DNA of 64,000 nucleotides from Saxidomus purpurata (GCA_022818135.1 JAFMSR010000003.1:34630449-34694448), one strand, 5' to 3'; shown: positions 1-12,934, numbered from the stretch's first letter. The notes: generated by a model from the sequence alone, not told the origin. A program made the numbers and translations.

Positions 1-24
1 AGACTACACTCTTCAAGTCCTTAC

Positions 25-3000
25 CTGTGACAGTGGAAGGATTTGGGATTTCATGATATCTTCTTCATTATACCCCACCCAAGGTGGTACTGCTGCCTCA
101 GAATTTTTGTCACGTTCTTTTCTTTCAGAGACAAAACAGCTCTGCTCTTTATTGAAGTCACATAAGAAAGTCTAAAAGCAAATGAGAACAACATTTCCCA
201 GCATTACATGTCCTAGTAGATTTTCTAACAGTTAACAAAATACAGAAATATTCCCATGAAATATATGCCAATAAAAGTATTCCCATAAAATGTTTACCAA
301 CAAGTGTTTAGATTTTTACTAGTCTATAAAGAAGGTGACAGTAAAAAGAACTTTTTAAAGCATAAAAACACAAACTCACAAATTGTATTAAATCTTTTAG
401 TTAGTAAGTAAATGTTTTATTTTGGAGTAAAATCTATATAAAAGTCTATTAAATTCTTGTAAATGTGACCTTGAAACTACTGGATTTCATCATTATTGAA
501 AAAAAATATAAGTATTTAGCATACTGTTACCATTCAAGCCAAGTTGTTATTACTAATTGTTAAATAGCACACTCCTAAACAAATGCACAAGTGTCATTAT
601 AAGTTTAAGATTATTAAAGAAGATAACATTTAACAGAAGGGCCACGATGGCGAAGCCAATATTACAGTCTGAAGATCCAGGTATCCAGGTATACTGATAG
701 CCCACAACAGAAAATACCAGTCACAGCAACCAAACCGAATTAAATATGTGAAAAAAAATCAGTCATAAGAATGAACTGCTGTTTTACCTTATCTTCTACT
801 GTTTTAGTTATTTCTTTTGCCTTCTCTGTGACTTTTTCTGTAGCTTGTAAGCCAAAAGTATACAAGTAACCTGAAATAAAATTAATTTGTATACAACTGT
901 TTTAAATATTGAACACTGTTTCCTTTTTTCAATAGCTGGTATCTTTGTGTAAATATAACACTTTCTTGCATACCAGATGGGGATATCTGCTTCTTGCATA
1001 CCAGATGGGGATATCTGCTTCTTGCATACCTGATGGGGATATCTGCTTCTTGCATACCAGATGGGGATATCTGCTTCTTGCATACCTGATGGGGATATCT
1101 GCTTCTTGCATACCAGATGGGGATATCTGCTTCTTGCATACCAGATGGGGATATCTGCTTCTTGCATACCTGATGGGGATATCTGCTTCTTGCATACCAG
1201 ATGGGGATATCTGCTTCTTGCATACCAGATGGGGATATCTGCTTCTTGCATACCAGATGGGGATTCTGCTTCTTGCATACCAGATGGGGATATCTGCTTC
1301 TTGCATACCAGATGGGGATATCTGCTTCTTGCATACCAGATGGGGATATCTGCTTCTTGCATACCAGATGGGGATATCTGCTTCTTGCATACCAGATGGG
1401 GATATCTGCAGTTTTTACCAGTGCTGGAAAATCTCATCTTACAATGGTATCAATGGCATATATTTATTATGGGAATGCCAGATAAATTCTTTTTTAGATT
1501 TATGCAGTTATCTGGTTATGGCAGTATTTCAAAACTTTTATTATGTTGTCCCCAACTAAAACAACTGATGATATACGATTTGGAAAAATAATCAGATCAC
1601 TGTGGCTAAAAAGTGTGCTATAAAATCATGTATTTATCTCAGCTTTTTGAAGTCATCCAAAAGCTGTTCAGACGGCTATAGAAAATTGGATTCTATTCTG
1701 AACTGACTGTTATGATGACAATCCTTTTGTAATATTAAGATTTGGTCCAAATTTGCAGTTAATCTTGACATTGTTTTATTAATTTTATCTGACCCTTTTG
1801 TACAGGCTGTTCAGGACAAGGCCTGTTTGGAAGAAGCATTTCTTGAAACAGCAGCTACACAATATTGCAAGGGGTTAGGGATTAAAAGTTACAGTTTGTC
1901 GGTTGTCCACAACAATCACTCCTCTTTCTGATTCGAGATAATTTTATTCCCTGTGTTTAGCAGTACTTAAAGTGCCTATTGAATTTTTTCAATAGCTTTG
2001 ATTGTGCAAAGTAGGTACTGATACCAGCCATGATCTAAAGTAATTCAGTATGCTGACATGAATTTAATATCATACACCAGCCATAACTTTCAATCAAAAT
2101 GCTAGCTATAAATGAAATATTGGAAGTTAACATCTGTAATGTTACATGCCTCTTGCCATGTTATCAACCAGCAAAAGCATTTTCATAGCACAGGTAGCAA
2201 CCATGGCCTAGTGTGTGGATGAAAGATACTTTGCCAAGCTATTTTAGTATAAAATTTAATATGAAAATACATTCACTTTCCATACTCAATGAAAGTTTAA
2301 TAACTTGCAATGTACAATGCTATTTTAAGAACATTCCAACAGGTTAAACTGTTTGTGTAACAGGGTCAACAACATCCACAAAAAATGCCCAGCACTTTTT
2401 TATTGCGCAAGGCATTGATCACAGTGGCAACAATTTCTAGACATTTTCTCATAAGACACAATGCCAGCATAAGAAACAATAGATCTAAACTGAAAACAAG
2501 ATCCAATTAATCACCAATAGCTTGTTTTCTTTTTATCAAAACCAATCTTTATTACTTGAACAAAGCAAATGAATGGTCATTAACCTAATTTGGTAATCAA
2601 TGATTATCTCCAGGTACAAAATCAAGTAATGTCATGCAAACCATGGAAGCTGCCATATTGTCTAACATCATAGTGTATGTTATTGATTGTACTGGTTTTT
2701 ATTTCGCAAGAACAGCAAAGAAATACTGAAAGAACTAGTTTTTTACTACTAGCCCATCTGGGCCCATCACTGTAAACTTTTATTCCCCAAGTCATTTTTT
2801 CTGGTTGCCAAAGGCGACTGGGCTTTCACTTAGATTTTCCCCTGCATTATCAAGCGTAAGCCAGCCTCCTGCCTGTGACTTCTGTTGGCTGCAAATATGG
2901 CAAGAAGGATGTCTTTTGATTCATTATGCATTGCTGAACAATTCTCATTTTAATGCAAACAGTCTTATAAGGGATATTAAAAAATAATTTCTAGAGTGCT

Positions 3001-4313
3001 TCTGAAATTTCCAGTGCCCCGGCCTGGTTTCAAACCGGGACCTCTACATTGGTAGTCTATAGAGTGTTAACCATTTGACCACCTCACCACACTCATTCTG
3101 TATCCTGTACCTGGCACACAGTGCTTTTCTTTAGTCCAACTAATTGTACAAGAGTGGAGATACTGTGTCATTTTTGTATGGGCAATATTTCTCCCTCTGC
3201 TAGATTCTGACCTAAAACAAAATTATCTCAGAATTTGCTGAAGACGTCACTTAGTTATTTTGACTAACAGTCAGTGCTTATGACAAAAGACTAGGGGTGT
3301 AATGCTAGTCGATACTATTGACTTATCGCGATTGTATCAGACCCGATAGTCAATAGCAATTTCACACTATCGATACTATCGCCGATAGTCTGGACAGCTA
3401 TCTACTTTTCTCAATAGTTTTATTTTGATTTTTGAATGCGTTATTTACAAAACATTGTAGTTGATTTTCCTTTGCCATAAAACGGATGTTTACATTACAG
3501 GCTGACCTAAGTTATATATACGACAACGTTTCCGTTCCTAAACCGTCGTTGTTGTCTTACCATCCATCAACCCATGACTTCGCGTAGTGAAAAGTTTTAA
3601 TGACACGTATCTGTTCAATAAAAATGATTTAGCGTTTTTAATTAAAATAATAACGATTACATTTATACTGAATTCAAGTTAATTACAGGTATTCATACTA
3701 ACAAATTGAATCAACTTAGTAAAAATATGTAGTTTGTGAACTATCGAAACTATCGTGATAGTATCGCGATAGTGAAGCCAACTATTGATAGTCTATCGTG
3801 ATAGTACTTTTAACTATCCATAACTATCATGATAGTAAATTTGGCTGCAATAGTCAGCCCTACAAAAGACAAAACATCCTGTCCAGTGCAAAAGCTTTTG
3901 CGGCCTGATGCAAAGACATAATTAGGCTGTTAACATTGAGTGATTGACAACCCTGATTTGTCTTCAAAGCCCGATTTGGCAATGTTACCCGCCTGATAAT
4001 TGGCACTGTGTAAGAAAATGACAATGTTCATACTTCCCCATTCCTTAGCTGTGCTGATTGCTTTAGCTGAAACTTCCTCTAAAGTCTGCTTTGTTTCAGG
4101 AGATATCAAGTCATCGTTTTCTTTCTTTTCAGTTTTACTTTCACTTTCTGGAGATTGCTGCTCACTCTCAGCATGCTCAGTGTCACTTGATTTCACCTGT
4201 GTGTCTACAACTTTTTCCGCTCCTTCTGCATCTACGGATAGTGTTTCTTCCTCCTTCGTATTGTCTGTAACACCTAGCCACTGCGATACGTGGTTAGACA
4301 CGTTTTTAAACAT
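25..4313 (-). CDS. SYAP1: Synapse-associated protein 1 (SYAP1), 5' part, exons 1-3
   Basis: Three coding exons are visible on the minus strand: exon 1 at 4313-4034 (start ATG at 4313), exon 2 at 870-788 and exon 3 at 171-25. All have GT donors and AG acceptors, and phases join (280 nt, 83 nt, 147 nt). The joined 170 residues begin MFKNVSNHVSQWLG, pass through an acidic, low-complexity stretch, then AKEWGSYLYTFGLQATEKVT and DFNKEQ, and end with SEAAVPPWVGYNEED. This follows the order of vertebrate SYAP1 up to just before its BSD domain, which must lie left of position 1. About nine residues of the vertebrate protein between exons 2 and 3 have no counterpart, so a missed microexon in 172-787 is possible. 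Family knowledge: SYAP1 is a cytosolic BSD-domain protein linked to Akt signalling and synapses. Intron 1 (about 3.2 kb) holds a minisatellite, a SINE and a hAT-type element. The SYAP1 and PSMG1 start codons face apart, 2.55 kb from each other. Confidence 0.88.
965..1410. repeat. 28-bp minisatellite, 16 copies
   Basis: Sixteen head-to-tail copies of a 28-bp unit (core CATACCAGATGGGGATATCT). One copy is 1 bp short (near 1264), and units 3, 5 and 8 carry CCTGATG in place of CCAGATG. The array sits in SYAP1 intron 1, about 95 bp upstream of the exon 2 acceptor. Because 28 is not a multiple of 3 and the unit has no stop in any frame, long open frames appear on both strands; they are artefacts of the repeat. 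Confidence 0.97.
1411..3004. other. SYAP1 intron 1 sequence without recognised genes
   Basis: AT-rich intron sequence. I see no exon consistent with SYAP1 and no clear repeat structure. The 172-787 intron between exons 2 and 3 likewise shows nothing I can name. Confidence 0.5.
3005..3105 (-). mobile_element. tRNA-derived SINE, family A, minus copy
   Basis: The minus strand reads GTGGTCAAATGGTTAACAC (A-box-like), an anticodon-arm-like stem around CTACCAAT, then GGTTTGAAACC (B-box-like) and GGGGCACTGG. The same order and the trailing CACTGG occur in the copy at 26838-26950, so this is a dispersed SINE head and not a functional tRNA gene; the B box is degenerate. Confidence 0.6.
3292..3862. mobile_element. 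hAT-like MITE rich in CTATCG/CGATAG motifs
   Basis: The element starts TAGGGGTGTAATG and ends with a reverse-complement TAGGGCTGAC. It is flanked by a perfect 8-bp direct repeat CAAAAGAC (3284-3291 and 3863-3870). An 8-bp target duplication and TAGGG-type ends fit the hAT superfamily. Both subterminal regions are packed with CGATAGT/ACTATCG motifs in both orientations (about 3310-3400 and 3740-3835). No transposase frame is present, so it is non-autonomous. It lies in SYAP1 intron 1. Confidence 0.85.
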
Positions 4314-4607
4314 GGCTAGGGCTGGTAGAACTAGGTTTTATGATTTTGTAAAAATGTAAACATCAGCAGAGGTGACTAACCGGAAGTTGACAAAATTGCG
4401 TACTAAAATTGTTCTTTTAAGTAGATAATAAAACAAAAGTTTGCAGTTAAATTTTTCTTACTATTAACCATAAATATCATATGCTCATATAAAAAATCAA
4501 AATAAAAAGTTAGAAATAATAATAAAATAAGAAATTTCAGACTGCTTGTAAGATTTATGAACCGCAGTGATAGTTAAGCACCAAAAAGTGACACACTTTG
4601 TTGTTGC

Positions 4608-5035
4608 ATGGGTATCAAGTCTATTCACCCCCTAGACGTTTTACCCTTAGTCATTTCCCCTCCAATTGCTAGTATATTGATTAATTATGTGTGCAATGTG
4701 CTACTGTTTTACTTGATTCTAATAGTTGATTGCGGACATCAAATATCAAGAAAAATAGAAAAAATATGTAAAAAGTTAAAAAATGTGATGAATAAATGGA
4801 AACAGATTAAGAAATGGACCAAAATATTTTGAATTGGTAATATAACAATATTAAAGACATAAAATGCTTCTACAACCTTGATATCTTAATTAAAGATGTA
4901 ATTAGATAACTTCTATTCCTAATACTTAGAAACACAAGCATTATATTCAGTTAGGAGAGTTAATTATCTAATTTTCTGGGAGGTGAAATGACTAGGGGTG
5001 AACCGACTTAAGGAGGTAAAACAACTGGTATTCAT
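4608..5035. mobile_element. Putative MITE with ~57-bp imperfect inverted ends
   Basis: The left end (4608-4663) and the reverse complement of the right end (5035-4979) align over about 57 bp with one indel and roughly 70% identity. Both contain TTAGTCATTTC or CTAGTCATTTC followed by CCTCC. The interior is AT-rich with no convincing protein. No target duplication could be settled. Confidence 0.5.
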
Positions 5036-6863
5036 TGCCCGATACATGCAACATGATACTGTATATAAAGAAAATGATAAATTGCAAATGTAGATAAGTT
5101 CATGCTAATATAAATAAAACGTTTAGAAGTCTTAAGAAACTGATCCAAAATCATACTGGTGTCTACTAAATGAATATTCAAGTGAAAAAAATCATCAATA
5201 ATAAGATTACAAGTGAAATTTTTAATGACCAGTCTCAATTTAGATATGAATAATCACGGACCTATACTGGTTCAAGACCACCAAACACGGAGACCATCAA
5301 ACCGGACACTTGCGAAAATGCACGATTTTTTGTTAATAATTTACAGTAATATAGTGTTGATGAAACAGACACTTGATTTCCATCAACAAAGTGCAACAAC
5401 AACAGTTAATGTAACTATTTGACCAAGAAATCTCACTTGGGGGGGGGGGGGCGGGGTGAAAAGTGAGAGACTTTGCATGCGCAATATTTTTGTGAGGCCT
5501 GGCAAATAAAATTCGCATGTAACTTTTAATCATGATATTTCATTATTGTGTCAAATGATTGAAAAAGTTTACCCAATTTAAAACCTAACATCACAAAAAA
5601 AATCTATTAAGTCCGGAAACATGGTACAGTTGGTCAATAAAATAAAGCAATTTAGTGACCCGACTCGAAAGTATAATTGATCTATTCTTAGAAGTAAACA
5701 AATTAGTTCTTCTTTCTGGAGAGGAACTTAATTTACGACTGTTAAGATTTTGATTGCTATATACAAAATTGCCAGAGTTATTGTATTTTAGCTATCGATT
5801 CACGAACCCTATCATGCCTTGCATTTATGAATTTCAAAATTTCATGTAACGGAAGTTTAGATCTACCCAGTGTCTTCATAAATGCAGGACATGATACCTT
5901 TTGTAGACGGTTAGCTAAAATGAGCTGGCAGATAATGGAAGGGTTGATCATTAAATAAAGAAGAAAAGACAGGTGGTGCGTTCTAGTTTCGTTTAGTATA
6001 TATGTCCATGGAATAATGACGGGGTTAGAGTTGAAAATGTTGATCGGTATTTTTAAATTTCTTAACTTTTTATTTATTATCAGCATAAAATGATCTAAAT
6101 TTGCAATTTATCATTTTCTTACAGTTTCTAATACATGCAACTTTAAGCATTTTAGCACCAGATAAAGAAAAATGATCATGTGAAAAAATATCAAATTCCA
6201 CACCCCTAATGAGTAACTTTATCTTGAAATACATTTTCAAAATATACATCACTATACTTCTTTGGACTAGACCAAGTAACACCAGTGTCCTGACAACACA
6301 TATTTGAAGTCTTACTCTCAGTTGGGCAACCTTCAGAAAATTTAATATTTCATCTTTAAATGCAAAACTGAGGTAAACAAATTTTCCTATCAGAACTCAG
6401 ACAATTAATACAATAATTACTGTTAACAACTGAACTGCCATTACATGTACATACATTTGCAACATACTACTTTCACAAAAAGAATGCTCAAGAAACTTAT
6501 TAAATTATGTCGGTAAATAGCTTTTAGCTAATGTTTCTCTCTGTGTTCTGGTAACACCCGACTATAAATAAAGTTTCTTGTATCTTGTATGAACAAGTTC
6601 TACTGTCAGAACTTAAGGAGTAATTAGTACAACGGTTACTGTTTACAACTGAACTGTCATTGTATGCATTTGCAACATTACCATTTTCACAAAAAGAAAC
6701 CCCTGAACAATGTCTACGATCCTCGGTAACCCAGGCTATTCATTACCTAATTGAATATATATGACGGAGAGAAGCGGCAGGGATTTTCCGACGATGACTT
6801 TCTAAGCAGTATTCAAAACACGCTTCTTGGTAGTTTCTGTAAAACCAGTCCGGGAGTTCCAAA
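5036..6863. other. SYAP1-PSMG1 intergenic region
   Basis: No gene recognised. There is a run of 13 G (5439-5451). Upstream of PSMG1 there is a diverged duplication: about 95 bp at 6391-6487 and again at 6607-6702, both containing CAACTGAACTG and CATTTGCAACAT and ending TTTCACAAAAAGAA. The shared promoter region of the divergent gene pair should be within 4314-6863. Confidence 0.45.
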
Positions 6864-9800
6864 ATGGCCACGTTCTTCGGTGAAATTGTCCCAACATTTT
6901 CAAGAGCAGTTGATGAAGAGGAAGAAGAGTTAGATTCGCCTATATTGTCAACGTAAATTGTTTCACTGATTATGCAGCTACATGAAAGGGAAAATATGTG
7001 ACCTTAAAAAGATTCTACTACGTATTCTGAACGGGAAAAACCCTAATGCAAATATTTTGTAACTTGATTTCGCGATGTAGCCATGACGTTTGCTTCTTAG
7101 TTGGAAGAAAAAAAGACGCATAAAAGGCAATTGAAATATCTGTTTCATAGTAATATAACTATAGGTGCTACCTATGAACGGGAAAAGTCAAATATAGAGT
7201 CCAATACATGCTGTTCTTCCGATATTCACTTAGTTTACCTGGTACTTGGACCATAAACCAGGCGTCCAAGCGAAGTTTGCAAAAATATTGAAAACTCTGG
7301 GTATTTAATTTGAACAAATCCCTAAGGAGCACATAAAATCTATGTCCCATTTTAAACGGTAACCAGTCAACTCGTACCTAAGTCAACTCGTACCTTAGTC
7401 ATCTCGTACCTGATTTTTTTTTCGAAAAAGTCAACTCATACCTTAAACTTTTTTTATGCAATATCTTTGAGATAATAGTATTTTTATCAATAATCATTAA
7501 ATATTTGCATTGAAATACTTTATTTTGCTCTTATTTGCAAAATTTTATCAGAAAATGGAAGAAATGAAGAGAATGTTTTGAAAAAAAGTCAACTCGTACC
7601 CTAGGTAATCATTTGTTTTAGCGCTACTAAAATAATAAATAACGGGACTTTCAAAAATTGTATTATTTTCATCATGTTACTGACGAAAATATGTTTTACT
7701 TCAGTTCAACTTAGGTTTTTTAAGATACATTAGGCCCACAGACATCGAAATTAGGTTTGTAGACACGCTCAAAAAATTAGTAAATTTGCTTCCTGTTTTA
7801 TTTTTGTACCGATTTATGTACAAACTTTAATTTTCTGTGATTTATTTATCAAGGCGGTGGAATTTCAGGTCATGTTACAGTAATAGGTAAGTGAATTTTG
7901 AGAAGACTAATTACTTCTTGAATGAAAATACCCTACCAAGTAATTCATTTTCTTGCATGCAACAGAGGAAGTTAAAAAAAACACATAACTTTCACCTGAA
8001 ATATCAGTTTTGAAACAAAAGGTACGAGTTGACTACAAAGGGTACGAGTTGACTTTTTTAACCGTACGAGTTGACCAATTCAGGTACGAGATGACTAAGG
8101 TACGAGTTGACTAAGGTACGAGTTGACCCGGAAGCTTTTAAACTAGTCTCAATAATTTGACTCCAAACGTAGACCCATTTTACATACGGACATTTTATAG
8201 TTATCTGCACTTTTACGGAGGCTGGATAGCGCTAGATAGGTCCATGGATAGTGCCTAGCAAAAAATATAACGATATTCACCCGTTGAGTACAATTATTTG
8301 GACTAATTTTAAACATGCACTGTCAATGACATGTGATACTGATAATGCAAGAGGTACTAGCATTGTGTACAGTCAAATAGGTGACATGAGTTTGTGTTTA
8401 TTGTCACTCTCATCTTAGGTAAATTGCACAGAGGATAAAAGAGGCAATTTGTATGTGATTAGCCGATAATTAAACGACAAACATGTCACTAGTATACTCT
8501 CCAAATATGGTTCTAATTGGATTGTTTAACCAATTGACACAGTGGAAACAAGTCACGATGGACCAATACCAGGACGGCCCATATCCAGGATGGTCCAGAC
8601 CGGGATGGCCAATTTCTTTTCATTGAAAGAGATTGTACAATGAACAACAAAAGTTACATTTTGATATTATATTGGCAACTTAAAAATGAGAAATATAACA
8701 CTTATTATGCAATATGAATGAAGGTATTGAATACAGCATTAAACTGAAAATAAGTAAGTCTTATACTCTTGGATTTCAGCAAGGCTTTTGAAGGCCAGTC
8801 GTGAGAAAGTACATGTATTACTGAAAATGCGCAATTACGGAGTCAGAGGTCAATCAATAAAGTGGATAAAGAGTGACTCCAATCAGTTGTTTTAAATGGG
8901 ACCAGTTCAGATGCCTTCCCTGTCTCCTCCTTTATTCCACAGGGGTCTGTATTAAGACCACTGCTCTTTTTAGCAAACATGAATGACCTCCCATATAATT
9001 ATCAGTTCCAAAGTTTGACTCTTTGCTAATGATACTGCAGTCTGTCTAACCTTGTCATCAGTCATCCTCCAACCCCCCCCCCCCCATGTCAACCCCTCCC
9101 CCAAATGTCAACCCATGTCAAATGTAACCCACATCACTAAAAGAAAACATCCTATTCTCACCTAGTATTGCCTTCATGGAGTCCTACTTGAGTCTGTTAC
9201 CCTAGCTAAATACCTTGGCGTGGATACTTCAAATAATCTGTCCTGGGACAACCACATAATTAGGTCAACAAAGATAGCTAACCAACCATTAAAGTTTACG
9301 CAGAAGCATCAGGGTCAAATCTGAACCCCTGAAGTCCATTGCTTACCAGACCCTACTGAGATCCCAGCTGGATATTGGATCTGAGATGTGGTCACCTTAT
9401 ACCCAAACCCTCATAGACCAGATTGAGGGTGTCCATAGAAGAGTAGCTGAATAAATAAAGTCTGATTTTGGTCAAACATCCAGTGTCACCAACATGCTCC
9501 ATTCCCTTGACCTACGCAGACTAGATCTTAGGCATATTGACAACAGATTATCTTTTGTGTATGAAATCCATAATGAACTGGTCGCTATCCCAATTGAAAG
9601 CTTCCTAGTTCCCTTATCCCGCAGCACAAGCTACTTTCATTCCTCAAGTTATAAGTTAATCAAAGCAACTGTTATAAGAACTCCTTCTTCCCCAAAACTA
9701 TATACCACTCTAACCATCTACCCATCTGTTTATGTTGTAGCAATTTTCTTTCCCTCTATACCAAACCTAATCAGCAAGCATTTCAGTCACACATTGATGC

Positions 9801-12635
9801 AAAAATTGATATGCTTCAAATTTCTGTAGTATACTATCATCAGTATGTCTGCTAAAGAGCATTATATGATGGATATACATTTAACATAACAAAAGTGTTT
9901 TGTCATCAGATGATTGTTATATTACAGAACCAATGTAAGATGGTCTCCTCTTGTACGTGCGGAGCTGCTGAAGACACCAAATGGAAAACTGCCATGTCAG
10001 ACACTCATAGTAGCTGTTGGTCCTGCAGCAGCAGGTAAGGGAGATAAACTTGTGAGATAAATGGCCTGGTTTTGTAAAAACACTACATACTTGTGCTTGG
10101 ACTTAACTGGCATGGTATGCACTGACAAAATGGTTAAACAGACAGTACTCGTGCAATGTCTGAAGGTTGTTGTATGATGCTGTGACAAGAAAGCAGGAAC
10201 ACAAGTCAGCTATAAAAACCTTACAAATTTTGGCAATTATGTAAAAGGTTGTGTAACGACAACTAGCAGTAAGAATGCATATCCAGGTCAGATTGCTGAT
10301 CAATGCAACTTAAGATAAACTCAAGTTCAGACTTCTGTTCTGTAATGCAGTACCGACAAATCAGTTTTGAATATTTATGAGAATGTGTTTTTTATATAGT
10401 AGTTAAATACAAGTTACCTGAAACTAATAACTTTGATTGTATGTCACAATGAGCTTCTTTTACAATAGTATGAAATAATATATGTGTTTTGCCTGTTTTC
10501 CAGGTTTTGCACAAGCTTACATTCTGAGTGATGAGTATTACGTGGTTGGAGCAATATTCAGTGGAATGGAAGAAACGGATATTAACACCTTTGATCAAAT
10601 GTCACCATCGGATAAGACATGTTATATCTACAGATCTAGACGTATTCCCGATGCTTTTCTGTGTTTGTGTAAAACAGATGTCATTCCTGAACAGTCCTAT
10701 TCATTTACAGATCAGGTACCAGTAGCTAGTGTTTTACAGCATGCACAAATAGTGCTGTCAATGATTTCTTCATGTCGTATTACTGTTAAAAATGTTCATA
10801 CTGCATTGCGATCAGGAAAGATGCTGGAGATATGATACATGTAAATGCTCTGAATGCATCATGTGAGAAATAATTTATATAGAGTTACCTGTATTATAAG
10901 GGTATAGTGGAATATCAATTTTTGACTAGTAAAGTCAAGAAAGATTTGAACTACACTCGGTAGAAAAAAAACAGTTATACAGATCCATACACATATATCA
11001 ATTATAACTTAATACATAATACGGAATTTTATAAGAGTATAAATCAGTGCTGAATGTTTTTCTTGAAATTATGAATGGTAGTATGACTTTAGTGCTCTCC
11101 AAACACATTTTGCTGTAACTTTGTTCTTCATATTGTAAAATGAAATTCTATTTTTAATAACAATCACAAATTTTTAATTTAAAAGTAATTTTCTGTTAGC
11201 AAATTAAAAGGTGTTCTAATGTTTATTTCTGTTTAAGTACAGCATTAATATCATTCTGTTCATATCTAACTATAACTGACTAATATAAATATTATTAGTT
11301 AAATTAGTTATTACTAGATGGTATTTTATGTTATATCCAGTTTCTGTCATATTTTCTCTTTTTACACTAAATTCTGACTCATTTTCAGCCGCATTTTGTT
11401 GTTTGTCTCATTCTCGATTTCTTCTTTCAGTTGTTTTCCTGCCTGAGTACAGACTGCTCATACTTATATATGTCAATATTGTGTACTTGTATGACAAGTG
11501 AATACAAGAGCGATATATCAGCCTTGGACATGAATCCTCCATTCTTACGTGCGCTGAAAACAACAAAGTTTCCAGGGACACCTATATGTCCTTACCTAGA
11601 GCAGCCAAACTTACTCTCAGGACTGCCAGCCCAGTGTAAGTACATTAACAAGATGACAATGTTGGTACCACATGGCTAACCCGAGTCAACAGGTCTGACT
11701 GGTTGTTTTTAACTTCCACCATGTACATAAATGATTTCCAGGGTTAATCCAAGTAGATTTATGACATAAACAAACCTTGATGGAGGATTTCTAGATTATG
11801 CTACCCTCCAAATATCTAAGCTATTGGCCTAAAGATATTCAGTGTCATCAATGAGACAGTGTTACATACAGAAGACAGGAGGATCATTACTTCCTTGTAA
11901 ACTATATGTCCAAGTTAAGCATACTAAAGAGACTTGCTGGAATGATGAACTGTTGCATAAGTTTGCATCATGCCTAGTTGCATTTAAGACATAAAACTTT
12001 GAGCTAGTAACTTTCAGTTTAGTTGCTGGTACCTTCATGTTGCAGCTTCGCACCATAAACTTGCTTAAAATTTTAGATGATGCAGAACTTTTAAAGATTC
12101 TAACATAAAAGGTATGAATTAGTGAATACAAAATGTACAAGAAATGTTGTGTTGCGTAATACAGTCATATACATGTACATGTATATAAGAATTGAATGTA
12201 TATTTCAGTGTTAACATATGCCCAGATGATAGATATAAAGGCCATGTTATACATTTGTTACACGGATTCCATTTACCTGGACTCGGCCTCTATGAAAATA
12301 TTCCAGCCTTTACTCACTTCTACACCAATAAAAGATCTTATACAGGTAAGTATCACAAGTGTTTTCCTAAAGTCATTGAGTTCAACAGATATTTTAAGAC
12401 TTTTATTATAGGTGACAGGACGTCAATTTTTATGTTCAGTTTGTCAGTTCTGAAAGTATACCATGAAGAGATGCATTCTCATGTGCTTTCACAATCTTTA
12501 AGACTTTTATAACTAATACAAATTGTAAAAGAAAATTTGACTCATGTTTTGTCATTCCAGGTAAATCCGAAGGCAGAAGAAACCTTAAGTAAGATAGTAG
12601 AACTTTATTCAGTGCAAAATACAATGTATATATGA
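6864..12635 (+). CDS. PSMG1: Proteasome assembly chaperone 1
   Basis: Six coding exons: 6864-6952, 9928-10034, 10504-10715, 11431-11635, 12209-12345 and 12561-12635 (TGA 12633-12635). All junctions are GT-AG, and the exon lengths sum to 825 nt, giving 274 aa (human protein 288). Exon 1 starts MATFFGEIVPTFSRAVDEEE, like the vertebrate protein's MAATFFGEVV start and acidic run. Exon 2 has LPCQTLIVAVGPAAA; exon 4 has PPFLRALKTTKF and LEQPNLLSGLPAQ; exon 5 has YICYTDSIYLDSASMKIFQP; exon 6 ends in a short VNPKAEETLSKIVELY tail. Family role: PSMG1 pairs with PSMG2 to build the proteasome alpha ring and prevents off-pathway dimers. A polyadenylation signal AATAAA lies at 12929-12934. Intron 1 (6953-9927) contains a transposon and a dead LINE; introns 2-5 show nothing notable. 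Confidence 0.95.
7364..8128. mobile_element. Inverted-repeat element with arrays of a 15-bp subterminal motif
   Basis: The left end carries tandem AGTCAACTCGTACCT units (three at 7365-7412, one variant having CATCTCG), with further copies near 7428 and 7588. The right end carries at least five copies in the opposite orientation (AGGTACGAGTTGACT) between about 8020 and 8128. The outermost pairs match in order, including the CATCTCG variant as third unit on both sides, so the ends are a true inverted repeat. No transposase is seen inside. The motif arrays resemble transposase-binding arrays of non-autonomous DNA transposons. It lies in PSMG1 intron 1. Confidence 0.75.
8768..9829 (+). pseudogene. 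Decayed LINE reverse transcriptase fragment
   Basis: Several short plus-strand frames recall a non-LTR reverse transcriptase: DFSKAFE near 8775, IPQGSVLRPLLFL at about 8934 and LANDTAV-like residues near 9026. They continue with YLGVDTSNNLSWDNH near 9210 and a C-terminal region FVYEIHNELVAIPIES near 9557. Frames are broken by many stops and by a 13-C tract at 9073-9085. It resembles the RT of the younger element at 53-57 kb (for example FYKIVHGLVAVPIPAY there), so it is an older relative. It lies in PSMG1 intron 1. Confidence 0.75.
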
Positions 12636-12928
12636 TACATCAAACTCACCTCTCACGAGTAAAGGATTTGAATGAATGATGGTCTCAAATGAAATGCAGG
12701 CCAAGGTCTTGATTGGTCAAGTTTTTACATTGTGTGCTAAAATACAGACACTACAACTTCCTTGTATTCAATCTGAGAATTCTAATTATTCTGAGAATCC
12801 AGAAAGACAGTGCATGCCCCAACAACAAAGAACAAGTTGGAGCTATTGTGAAATGTGATATGTTAATGTGATGCACATTGAGCACGTGTGTGTTTGCTGT
12901 ATTTACTGGGTATTTTAACCAGTTCACA

Positions 12929-12934
12929 AATAAA
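12929..12934 (+). terminator. Polyadenylation signal of PSMG1
   Basis: AATAAA about 295 nt after the PSMG1 stop codon, before the repeat block that begins at 12976. It is the first canonical signal seen downstream. Confidence 0.5.

Noticed and set aside
965..1410. CRISPR-like array
   Set aside because: The repeats are directly adjacent with no unique spacers, and the genome is eukaryotic; it is a minisatellite.
808..1591. Several 94-209 codon frames on both strands within the 28-bp array
   Set aside because: They arise from a stop-free repeat unit whose length is not a multiple of three. None continues the SYAP1 frame or resembles a protein family.
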